This document shows positions 1 to 6,008 of a stretch of 6,819 bases of DNA, one piece after another; position 1 is the stretch's first letter; the number at the start of each line of letters is the position of its first letter. The stretch is from assembly GCA_030045295.1 (NCBI GenBank), contig JASIGD010000385.1, positions 1 to 6,819 of the forward strand, in the 5' to 3' direction. The stretch comes from Streptosporangiaceae bacterium. Lineage in GTDB: Bacteria; Actinomycetota; Actinomycetes; Streptosporangiales; Streptosporangiaceae. The notes beneath the pieces are model-generated. The model was not told where the DNA came from. It saw nothing but the letters and a program-made list of their open reading frames with translations, and ran no database searches. The translations under genes were made by a program, and so were the position numbers.

Positions 1-1207
1 CCGCCGCGCCCGCCAGCGCCGCCTGCACGGCCAGGTGCGGCGCGAGCAGCGGGCTCTGCCACAGGTCGCGCGCCTTGGCCTGGGCGAACAGATAAGCGGT
101 GTAGACGGCGGCGCCGGCGGCCAGCGGCAGCCCCAGGCCGCCCAGGACCTGCCGGGCCAGCACCGAGCCGGTCAGCGCCGCGACCAGGTAAAGGGCCACG
201 GCCGCGCCGTAGCCGCCCAGGATGAACGACCCGCGCACCAGCCAGCTCCGCCAGTGACGCCGGGTGAAGATCAGGTAGAACCGCGTCGGGTGCTTCAGAT
301 CGGCGATCAGCAGCGCGCCGGTCGTCGCCAGGAACGCCAGCGCCAGCACCGGCGCCGCCCAGCGCACGGCGGCGTTCCCCCAGCCGACCAGGCCGGCGAA
401 GGCGAGCGCGACCGGCACCGCGAAGCCGCCGGCCGCGATCGACTTGGTCCACGTGTACAGGCTGACCCGCCAGCCCCAAGGCGCGTGATGTGGCACGTCA
501 TAAGACAGCAGCGCCGCCGCGGACGAGACCGTCCGGCCCGGGTGGCCCGAGGTCACCAGCTGCGGATCAGGCCCGCCCTGGGTGGCCCACGCGAACAGCC
601 CGCCGCGGGGCCTGCGGGCGGCCAGCGGGTCCAGCGTCGCCTGCTGCGCGCCCTTGTAGAAGACGCGCGGCCGGGTGTTCTTCTCCGGCCGCCTTACCTG
701 CACCGGTTCACGGTTAATCGTCTGCGCGGCCTTCGAGGCCGGGTCGTTCAGGTCCCCCATGACAATCGCCTCGGTGGGGCAGACCGTGACGCAGGCCGGC
801 TCCAAGCCGACATCCAGCCGGTGCGCGCACATGTTGCACTTCTCCGCCGAATGGTCCTCAGGATTAATGAAGATCGCGTCGTACGGGCAGGCGGCCATGC
901 ACGCCTTGCAGCCGATGCAGACGCCCTTGTCGAAGTCCACGATGCCGTCCTCGCGCCGGTACATGGCCCGGGTCGGGCACGCCGCCACGCACGGCGCGTC
1001 CTCGCACTGGTTGCACCTGGTTACCTGGAACGCGCGGCTGGCCTGCGGGAACACCCCGACGTCCACCGACTTGACGTACGTCCGGGTCACGCCGACCGGC
1101 ACCTCGTTCTCGCTCTTGCAGGCCGTAGTGCACGCATGGCACCCGATGCACCGCGACTGGTCGAGCAGCTTCACCCAGCGCGGCGAGGGCAGGTCGGAAA
1201 CGCCCAT
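1..1207 (-). CDS. Fused four-cluster 4Fe-4S ferredoxin / NrfD-type membrane subunit (3' end cut by window edge)
   Basis: Predicted electron-transfer protein of the membrane oxidoreductase (DmsB/NrfC plus NrfD/PsrC) type, joining the iron-sulfur subunit and the quinone-reactive membrane anchor in one chain. Translating the minus strand from ATG at 1207-1205 gives 402 uninterrupted residues to the window edge. Four cysteine groups are visible: C20/C23/C26/C30, C65/C68/C73/C77, C97/C100/C103/C107 and C124/C127/C139/C143, the last three ending in CP. A linker (about 150-250) leads to the NrfD part: APWGWRVSLYTWTKS at 242-256, hydrophobic segments near 257-276, 284-302, 327-345, 354-374 and 389-402, and the signature DLKHPTRFY (303-311) with HWRSWL (318-323). 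No Tat signal is seen, so the Fe-S domain probably faces the cytoplasm. This is the first usable start after an in-frame stop; the Shine-Dalgarno sequence is poor. It begins 87 bp after mshC. In such complexes the partner is often a molybdopterin catalytic subunit; none is visible here. The electron donor or acceptor is unknown. Confidence 0.9.
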   Translation of the reverse strand, partial: MGVSDLPSPRWVKLLDQSRCIGCHACTTACKSENEVPVGVTRTYVKSVDVGVFPQASRAFQVTRCNQCEDAPCVAACPTRAMYRREDGIVDFDKGVCIGCKACMAACPYDAIFINPEDHSAEKCNMCAHRLDVGLEPACVTVCPTEAIVMGDLNDPASKAAQTINREPVQVRRPEKNTRPRVFYKGAQQATLDPLAARRPRGGLFAWATQGGPDPQLVTSGHPGRTVSSAAALLSYDVPHHAPWGWRVSLYTWTKSIAAGGFAVPVALAFAGLVGWGNAAVRWAAPVLALAFLATTGALLIADLKHPTRFYLIFTRRHWRSWLVRGSFILGGYGAAVALYLVAALTGSVLARQVLGGLGLPLAAGAAVYTAYLFAQAKARDLWQSPLLAPHLAVQAALAGAA

Positions 1208-1294
1208 AAGCAGACCGTAAGACGTCCCGCCCGTACCCGCGGCCTGGTTGACGAACTGGGCAGCGCCGGGGTCCGGGCGCGTGGTCCTGCGAGC

Positions 1295-2656
1295 CTAGAG
1301 CTCGACCCCCAGCAGGGCGTCGATCGTGTCCTTGACCAGCCGCGCCCCGGAGACGTCCTCAGCCGTGATCCGGGTCGGCGCCTCGGCCAGGAGCCGGTCA
1401 GCCCAGCGATCGATCACGCTCAGCGCGCCGGGAGCGTCCAGGTCATCACGAAGGCGCGCTCGCACCCCCGCGAGGACCTCGTCGGCCGAGCTGGCCGGCT
1501 CGGCGTTATGTGCCGCGGGAGCGGCTGCCTCGGCGCGGGCGAGCGCGGCGCGCCAGCGAGTCAGCCGGGCACCCGCGTCGGCCAGGATGGCGTCGGTCCA
1601 CTCCCAGTCGGCACGGTAGTGATGGGCCAGTATCGCCATCCTCACCGCCATCGGATCAACGCCCCCGGCCAGCAGCTGGTTCACGAACACCAGGTTGCCC
1701 AGCGACTTCGACATCTTCTGGCCGCGGTAGCTGACCATCCCGGCGTGGACGTACACGCGCGCGAACACACCTTCCACTCGCCCGAACGCGACGCGGGCGT
1801 GCGACGCGCTCATCTCGTGGTGCGGGAATATCAGGTCAGAGCCGCCGGCCTGGACGTCGAACGCGGCGCCCAGGTAGTCGGTGGCGATCGCGGCGCACTC
1901 GACGTGCCAGCCCGGCCTGCCGGGTCCGAACCGCGAGTCCCAGGCCGGCTCGCCGGGCCGTTCCGCGCGCCAGACCAGCACATCCAGCGGATCCTTCTTC
2001 CCCGGCCGGCCTGGATCACCGCCGCGCTGCGCGGCGAGGTCGATCATCTCGGCCGGATCCAGGCCGGTGGGCGTGCCTGGTCCGGACAGCGCGCCGAATC
2101 CGGGATCGGCCGACCTGGCGAAGTAGAGGTCCTCGTCCACGTCGTACAGGGCACCGCGGTCGGCCATGCGGCCGGCGAACCGCTCGATGACGGGCAGCGC
2201 CTCGGTGGCGCCGATCAGGTGGGTCGGCGGCAGGATGCGCAGCGCCGCCATGTCGGAGCGGTAGCGCTGGATTTCGCGGCGGGCCAGCTCACGCCAGTCC
2301 TCGCCGTCTCGGGTGGCCCGTTCCAGGAGCGGATCATCGACATCCGTCACGTTCTGCACGTATACGACGGCCAGCCGGGACGGCTCGGGGGTCTGCGTGG
2401 TTTGCGGTGTCGGCTGGGACGGCTCCGGGAGTTCCAGGGCCGCGTCCAGCCAGGCGCGGACCAGCAGGTCCCAGGCGGTGAAGGTGGCGGCATGCCCGAT
2501 GTGGGTCGCGTCGTAGGGGGTGATGCCGCACGCGTACAGCGTGGCCACGGGGCCCGCCGCGGCGGGGACCAGCTCGCCGGTGGCCGTGTCGTGCAGCCGC
2601 GGCGCCAGGCCGTTCCCCGGAAGCCTGGGGACCTCCGCTCGGCGCCAAGAATCCAT
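1295..2656 (-). CDS. mshC: L-cysteine:1D-myo-inositol 2-amino-2-deoxy-alpha-D-glucopyranoside ligase (mycothiol synthesis)
   Basis: ATP-dependent cytosolic ligase that joins cysteine to GlcN-inositol, the step before MshD acetylation in mycothiol synthesis. It is related to cysteinyl-tRNA synthetase, but YACGITPYDATHIGHAAT (41-58) is the MshC form rather than the tRNA-synthetase form. C43, C254 (WHVEC) and the HHE at 279-281 are the expected zinc site; THIGH (51-55) is the HIGH motif and KMSKS lies at 314-318. YVQNVTDVDDP (99-109) and the C-terminal DALLGVEL are also typical. The start is ATG 2656-2654 because the protein then opens MDSW...LPG, as in mycobacterial MshC (MQSW...LPG). A GTG at 2713 would add 19 low-complexity residues and is less likely. 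No Shine-Dalgarno sequence is visible, but a TANNNT box lies 7 nt upstream. Length is 453 residues, longer than the mycobacterial enzyme as I recall it, mostly from a Pro/Thr-rich insertion at about 77-94. An ordinary cysS is the alternative, much less likely. Confidence 0.95.
   Translation of the reverse strand: MDSWRRAEVPRLPGNGLAPRLHDTATGELVPAAAGPVATLYACGITPYDATHIGHAATFTAWDLLVRAWLDAALELPEPSQPTPQTTQTPEPSRLAVVYVQNVTDVDDPLLERATRDGEDWRELARREIQRYRSDMAALRILPPTHLIGATEALPVIERFAGRMADRGALYDVDEDLYFARSADPGFGALSGPGTPTGLDPAEMIDLAAQRGGDPGRPGKKDPLDVLVWRAERPGEPAWDSRFGPGRPGWHVECAAIATDYLGAAFDVQAGGSDLIFPHHEMSASHARVAFGRVEGVFARVYVHAGMVSYRGQKMSKSLGNLVFVNQLLAGGVDPMAVRMAILAHHYRADWEWTDAILADAGARLTRWRAALARAEAAAPAAHNAEPASSADEVLAGVRARLRDDLDAPGALSVIDRWADRLLAEAPTRITAEDVSGARLVKDTIDALLGVEL
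2375..2428 (-). repeat. Pro/Thr/Gln-rich insertion in MshC bounded by an imperfect direct repeat
   Basis: Residues 77-94 of MshC read PEPSQPTPQTTQTPEPSR. They interrupt the usual short link between the WLD helix and YVQNVTDVDDP. The two ends encode PEPSQ and PEPSR from similar DNA (gggacggctcgggg at 2377-2390 and gggacggctccggg at 2416-2429 on the plus strand), offset by 39 bp or 13 codons. The reading frame is intact. A flexible surface loop is likely. A small in-frame duplication is a possible origin, but this is inferred from the repeat only. Confidence 0.6.
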
Positions 2657-2663
2657 GTTCGCC

Positions 2664-2669
2664 AGGTTA
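2664..2669 (-). promoter_or_regulatory. Possible -10 box of a leaderless mshC promoter
   Basis: The minus strand reads TAACCT, matching TANNNT, with 7 nt (2657-2663) before the mshC ATG. No Shine-Dalgarno sequence precedes that ATG, and no clear -35 is seen. In actinomycetes, leaderless transcripts typically have this box about 7 nt before the start codon. The match is short, so the call is tentative. Confidence 0.35.
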
Positions 2670-2679
2670 TCGCGCGGGC

Positions 2680-2704
2680 CGCAGCGGGCGGTCCGGGCGC
2701 TGCG
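2680..2704. repeat. Inverted repeat CGCAGCG / CGCTGCG between amidase gene and mshC
   Basis: Two perfect 7-bp arms (2680-2686 and 2698-2704) flank an 11-nt loop. The element lies about where the -35 region of a leaderless mshC promoter would be, so it could be an operator, or an RNA hairpin at the end of the amidase transcript. There is no T tract on either strand. In such GC-rich DNA a chance repeat of this size is possible. Confidence 0.3.
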
Positions 2705-2720
2705 CCAGCTCACGGCCGGG

Positions 2721-2742
2721 GCAAGTCCTTCGGTGGGCTTGC
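2721..2742 (-). terminator. Possible hairpin terminator downstream of the amidase gene
   Basis: Arms at 2721-2728 and 2735-2742 (plus strand gcaagtcc and gggcttgc) flank a 6-nt loop, 30 nt past the amidase stop. In the minus-strand RNA seven of eight positions pair, with one C/A mismatch; in a plus-strand RNA the same position is a U-G wobble. No U tract follows, so if it terminates at all it would be of the U-less type suggested for some actinomycetes. Read-through into mshC cannot be excluded. Confidence 0.3.
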
Positions 2743-2772
2743 GGCGAGGGTGCGGCGGGTGCCGGCGCGGCG

Positions 2773-4341
2773 CTAGCGGGGAGGCTGGGTGACGCTGGGG
2801 GCCAGGGTCGGGGCCTGGCGGTTCTGGGTGGCCTGCTCGAAGGCGTAGGCCAAGGCGATCAACCGGGGCTCGGTCCAGCGCGGCCCGAAGAACGACACGC
2901 CGACCGGCAGCCCTGACACGTACCCGAACGGCACCGTGATCGACGGGCAGCCGGCTACCGCAGCCGGGCTCGAGGTGTGGAACACGTCATGATCGCCGAG
3001 CACGTAATCGGTCAGGCAGGCGGCGTTGGCCGTCAGGGCCACGATGGCGTCCAGCCCGTGCTCGGCCACCGGCGCGGAGATGGCGGCGCTGGCCAGCCGG
3101 GTGGCCTCGCGCCGGGCCGACAGGTACTCGCCGTCGACGAGGTCGCCGCTTGTCACCTCGGACTGCTCGAATGTCTCCTGGCCGAACCGGGAGAGCACCA
3201 GGTCGGCGTTCCGCTTGTTGAAGTCGATCAGCTCGGCCAGCGTCAGCGGGACGGAGCCGGCGAAGCCGAGCTCGGCCAGGTAGGACAGGTAGGCGTTGAT
3301 CCCGTACTTGAACTCGTAGCGCAGCGCGACCCACTCCGGCTCGGCGATCTTATCCGTGTCCGGGAGAGCGACTGGGTCGGTGATGACTGCGCCCAGCGAG
3401 CGCAGTTGCGCCACCGCCATGTCGAGAACGCCGACGGTGGCGGCGCCCGCCGAAGCCGAGGGGTCGCGCCAGATTCCGAGCCGGGCGCCCTCGAGGGCCG
3501 CGGGGTCCAGGGCGTCCTGGTAGGAGGCCCGGCCGGTGGCGACTCTGGCCCGTTCGGCCACATCCTGGTCAGCGGGCGCGACGGGGTCCTCGGGGTCGGC
3601 GGCGGCCAGGACCGACAGCAGCGCCGCCGCGTCGCTGACGGACGCCGCCATCGGCCCGGCGGTGTCCTGTACCGGCGAGATCGGCACGATCCCCCGGCGG
3701 CTGACCAGGCCGTTGGTGGGCTTGATGCCGACGATCCCGCAGGCGCTGGCCGGGCAGACAATCGAGCCGTCGGTCTCGGTGCCGACCGCGACCGGAGCCA
3801 GGGCCGCCGCCACGCCTGCCGCCGAGCCCGAACTTGACCCGGACGGATTGCGGTCCAGCGCGTACGGGTTATTGGTCTGCCCGCCGAGGGTGGACCAGCC
3901 GCTGGTCGAGTGGGTCGAGCGGAAGTTCGCCCACTCCGACAGGTTCGCCTTGCCGATGACCACCGCGCCGGCCTCGCGTAGCCGCGAGACGATGAACGCG
4001 TCGCCCGGCTCGGCGGACAGCAGCGCGGGCGAGCCCGCGGTCGTCGGCATCCCCGAGGCCTGGACGTTGTCCTTGATCAGCACGGGAATGCCGTCCAGCG
4101 GGCCGCGGGGGCCGTGCGCCGCGCGCGCCGCATCGCTGGCCGCCGCCTCGGCGGCGGCGTTGAGGTTCACCGTGATGACCGCGTGCAGGGCCGGGTTCAG
4201 GCGGTCGATGCGCTGCAGGTAGAAGCTGGTCAGCGCGGCAGAACTCAGCTCGCCTGAGGCCATCGCCGCCTGCAACTCGGTCAGGGAGGTATCGCTGGCC
4301 CTGATCCGGGTACCTGGGATCACGTCACGGAAGTCCGACAT
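2773..4341 (-). CDS. Amidase-signature family hydrolase, peptide-amidase-like
   Basis: Serine hydrolase of 522 residues that cleaves C-N amide bonds, probably releasing ammonia from a carboxamide; the substrate is unknown. The Ser-cisSer-Lys triad is intact: K90 in GIPVLIKDNV (84-93), cis-Ser S169 in PSGSSSGSAAG (166-176) and nucleophile S193 in GTETDGSIVCPASACG (187-202). The spacings (79 and 24 residues) match those I recall for the peptide amidase of Stenotrophomonas (K123, S202, S226), as do GGQTNNPY (153-160), GIKPTNGLVSRRGI (205-218) and SPVQDTAGPMA (222-232). These features separate it from GatA, which would also be expected near gatB/gatC. No signal peptide is visible, so it is probably cytoplasmic. 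ATG 4341-4339 is the only start after the iclR-type gene ends: the intervening in-frame codons contain no ATG, GTG or TTG. It has no Shine-Dalgarno sequence but has a TATCCT box 6 nt upstream. It lies 68 bp after the IclR gene, its likely regulator. Confidence 0.92.
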   Translation of the reverse strand: MSDFRDVIPGTRIRASDTSLTELQAAMASGELSSAALTSFYLQRIDRLNPALHAVITVNLNAAAEAAASDAARAAHGPRGPLDGIPVLIKDNVQASGMPTTAGSPALLSAEPGDAFIVSRLREAGAVVIGKANLSEWANFRSTHSTSGWSTLGGQTNNPYALDRNPSGSSSGSAAGVAAALAPVAVGTETDGSIVCPASACGIVGIKPTNGLVSRRGIVPISPVQDTAGPMAASVSDAAALLSVLAAADPEDPVAPADQDVAERARVATGRASYQDALDPAALEGARLGIWRDPSASAGAATVGVLDMAVAQLRSLGAVITDPVALPDTDKIAEPEWVALRYEFKYGINAYLSYLAELGFAGSVPLTLAELIDFNKRNADLVLSRFGQETFEQSEVTSGDLVDGEYLSARREATRLASAAISAPVAEHGLDAIVALTANAACLTDYVLGDHDVFHTSSPAAVAGCPSITVPFGYVSGLPVGVSFFGPRWTEPRLIALAYAFEQATQNRQAPTLAPSVTQPPR

Positions 4342-4347
4342 GCCGGA

Positions 4348-4353
4348 AGGATA
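4348..4353 (-). promoter_or_regulatory. Possible -10 box of a leaderless amidase promoter
   Basis: The minus strand reads TATCCT, fitting TANNNT, 6 nt before the amidase ATG (4342-4347 between). The absence of a Shine-Dalgarno sequence is consistent with a leaderless start. The expected -35 position reads about ACCGGG, a poor match. The amidase could therefore have its own transcript in addition to read-through from the IclR gene. Confidence 0.35.
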
Positions 4354-4409
4354 ACGGTGCCGTCGCGGATCCCGGTATACGGGCCGGGGCCGGGACCGCA
4401 GGAAGGCCG

Positions 4410-5195
4410 TTACCGCTGCGCCGCGCGGAGTGTCTCGTTGATGGCCCGGGCGGCGGCGCGGACCTGGACGAGCAGCCTGTCCTGCGTCGCGGCCGACATC
4501 CGCACGAGCGGTGAGGGGACGGTGAGCGCGGCGACCATGCGCTTGCCGTGCAGCACCGGGGCCGAGATGGCGCGCACCCCTTTTTCGAGTTCCTCTTCGC
4601 TGATCGCGTAGCCTTGCTGCCCCGCGAGGACGGCTCGCGCCTCGAGTCGGGCGGCGGCTTCGGGATCGCGTTCGGCCAGCGGCGCCAGGTAATCCCGGCG
4701 GACCTCGGGCGACAGGCCGGACAACAGCAGCCTGGCGCTGGCCCCTCGCTCCAGCGAGAGCGGCTGACCGGGCTCGAATGAGATGCGCAATCGCTGACCG
4801 GACTCGACCCGGTGCACGCAAACTGCCGACCGGCCGATCAGCCGGACCAAGATGACCGTCTCGCCGGTCTCGGCGGCCAGTTCGCACATCACCGGGTCGG
4901 CAATCTCGATGATGCTTTCCGCGGCCTCGGCCGCCCGGGCCAGCCCGATGAGCCGGGCGGAGAGCCGGTAACTGCCGCGCGAATCGCCGACCAGCAGCCC
5001 GGTCTCGCGCAGCAGCGTGATGTACCGGTAGACGCTGGGCAGTGCGATGCCGGTTTCGGTGGCCAGATCACGCGCGGTCAGGGTGTTCCGATCGGTTGAG
5101 AAGGCTAGCATCAGGGCCAGGACGCGGCGTGCTCCCTCGCAGCCGTGCGCGACGCTCGCCTCCGGGGGCATCTTGACGGCTGAGGCCCTAGCCAT
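4410..5195 (-). CDS. IclR-family transcriptional regulator
   Basis: Cytosolic DNA-binding regulator of 261 residues, a normal length for the family. The N-terminal winged helix-turn-helix spans about 21-80: GARRVLALMLAFS opens it, LTARDLATETGIALPSVYRY (39-58) is the helix-turn-helix, and LLVGDSRGSYRLS (67-79) is the wing. The IclR effector domain follows (about 92-255), with VHRVESGQRLRISFEPGQ (128-145), the small-residue segment ERGASARLLLSG (149-160), EELEKGVRAISAPV (201-214) and a final helix. The ligand cannot be read from the sequence. ATG 5195-5193 is preferred over Met9 because GAAGGAG sits just upstream, though only 3 nt away. A strong promoter precedes it. IclR proteins usually control adjacent catabolic genes and often themselves, so the downstream amidase is the natural target. 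Whether it represses or activates is not evident. Confidence 0.95.
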   Translation of the reverse strand: MARASAVKMPPEASVAHGCEGARRVLALMLAFSTDRNTLTARDLATETGIALPSVYRYITLLRETGLLVGDSRGSYRLSARLIGLARAAEAAESIIEIADPVMCELAAETGETVILVRLIGRSAVCVHRVESGQRLRISFEPGQPLSLERGASARLLLSGLSPEVRRDYLAPLAERDPEAAARLEARAVLAGQQGYAISEEELEKGVRAISAPVLHGKRMVAALTVPSPLVRMSAATQDRLLVQVRAAARAINETLRAAQR

Positions 5196-5198
5196 GGG

Positions 5199-5205
5199 CT
5201 CCTTC
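5199..5205 (-). promoter_or_regulatory. Ribosome binding site of the IclR-family gene
   Basis: The minus strand reads GAAGGAG, then CCC, then ATG. The match to the anti-Shine-Dalgarno sequence is strong but the 3-nt spacing is short. It fixes the start at 5195, since Met9 (5171) has no comparable site. Confidence 0.7.
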
Positions 5206-5226
5206 TCACTAAGTCAGAATCTAACT

Positions 5227-5236
5227 ATCGGCCGAT
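5227..5236. promoter_or_regulatory. Perfect 10-bp palindrome ATCGGCCGAT, candidate operator
   Basis: The palindrome overlaps the last two bases of the -10 box and covers the predicted transcription start of the IclR-family gene. A protein bound here would block RNA polymerase, so autorepression by the IclR-family product is plausible. This is an inference from position and symmetry only. Confidence 0.4.
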
Positions 5237-5263
5237 GATAACGACGCCGCTGTATACCGTCAA
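5235..5263 (-). promoter_or_regulatory. Sigma70-type promoter for the IclR-family gene
   Basis: The minus strand reads TTGACG (5263-5258), a 17-bp spacer, then TATCAT (5240-5235). Both hexamers match consensus well and the spacing is ideal. Transcription would start near 5228, giving a leader of roughly 33 nt that contains the ribosome binding site. It lies wholly in the 81-bp gap after the protease gene pair, so regulator and amidase can be transcribed independently of it. Confidence 0.75.
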
Positions 5264-5276
5264 CGTGTCTACGAAT

Positions 5277-6008
5277 TTAGCCGGGCGGCCAGGCGAGCGG
5301 GATAAGCAGCCGGGCGCCGATGGCCAGGGCGGCGATCGACACGAGCGCGAACAGCGCGACCCAGGCGCCGCGGGACACGCCGGTCAGCCGGGCGAGCTGG
5401 TCGGCGTCCGAGACGCCGCCGCGTGAGCCCCGGCGCCGTCGCCTGCGCCGGGTCAGCTCCAGCACCGGCCGCACGCCGCCGAACAGCAGGAACCATACGG
5501 CCAGGTAGGCGAAGGCCGCCTGGACGGCGGGCGTGGCGAAATAGCTGACCGCGAACACGCCGCCCGCCGTGGCCAGGACCGCTAGCGCGCCGAACGCGTT
5601 GCGGATCGCGAGGAACGTCGCGGCCAGCAGCACCAGGGCCAGCCATAGCATGGCGGTCAGGTGCCGCTCGGCGAGCAGCCAGGCCGCGCCCGCGCCCAGC
5701 AGCGGCGGGGTCAGGTAACCCGCGGCCGCGGTGAGCACCAGGCCCGGGCCGTTCCGCTTGCCGCGCGAGTAAGTCGTCCCCGAACTGTCCGCGTGCAGCC
5801 TTATCCCCTCCAGCCGCCGCCCGGACAGGACCGAAACCAGCGCGTGACCGCCTTCGTGTGCGATCGTGATCACCTTCCCGGCCAGCCGCCACGACTCGGT
5901 GTCCAGCACGATGACCAGGGCCGCCAGGGCGGTCACGACCACCACCCAGCCGGGGGGCAGGGGCTGGCTGCCCGACACGCGTTCGACGAGCCGGTGGAGG
6001 ACGTTCAC
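5277..6008 (-). CDS. M50B-type membrane metalloprotease
   Basis: Predicted membrane zinc protease of 243 residues. The zinc motif HEGGH lies at 51-55, followed by ALVSVLSGRRLEGIRLHADS and AAAGYLTPPLLG (94-105), a pattern I associate with the Peptidase_M50B family in actinobacteria; N137 in AIRNAFG is a possible further metal ligand. Hydrophobic segments lie at about 21-35, 88-112, 117-135, 139-157, 161-179 and 215-236. A run of seven arginines (187-193) precedes SDADQLARLTGV (200-211), marking a cytoplasmic loop by the positive-inside rule. The start is GTG 6008-6006, sharing four bases (GTGA) with the stop of the upstream CPBP gene. No Shine-Dalgarno sequence is seen, so translation probably depends on the upstream gene. 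Longer same-frame starts would run inside the CPBP gene and encode Arg/Gly/Pro-rich shadow sequence. Substrate unknown; M50 enzymes elsewhere cleave anti-sigma factors or other membrane proteins. Confidence 0.82.
   Translation of the reverse strand: MNVLHRLVERVSGSQPLPPGWVVVVTALAALVIVLDTESWRLAGKVITIAHEGGHALVSVLSGRRLEGIRLHADSSGTTYSRGKRNGPGLVLTAAAGYLTPPLLGAGAAWLLAERHLTAMLWLALVLLAATFLAIRNAFGALAVLATAGGVFAVSYFATPAVQAAFAYLAVWFLLFGGVRPVLELTRRRRRRRGSRGGVSDADQLARLTGVSRGAWVALFALVSIAALAIGARLLIPLAWPPG

Noticed and set aside
1208..1294. Possible promoter between mshC and the Fe-S/NrfD gene
   Set aside because: No convincing -35/-10 pair, palindrome or terminator was found in these 87 bases.
35..2776. A 913-residue open frame on the plus strand opposite mshC and the Fe-S/NrfD gene
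   Set aside because: It is rich in Arg, Gly, Ala and Pro, shows no recognisable domain, and lies antisense to two clearly real genes. GC-rich third codon positions keep such antisense frames free of stops.
2977..3837. A 286-residue plus-strand frame opposite the amidase
   Set aside because: Its composition is Gly/Arg/Asp-rich with no motif, and the opposite strand has an intact catalytic triad in the right spacing.
4342..4887. N-terminal extension of the amidase frame through the IclR gene
   Set aside because: The extra 182 residues are Arg-rich shadow sequence in another frame of the IclR gene, and the amidase family begins near the ATG at 4341.
5425..5455. GC-rich repeated pattern in the M50B gene
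   Set aside because: It simply encodes the run of arginines in a cytoplasmic loop, a common positive-inside feature.
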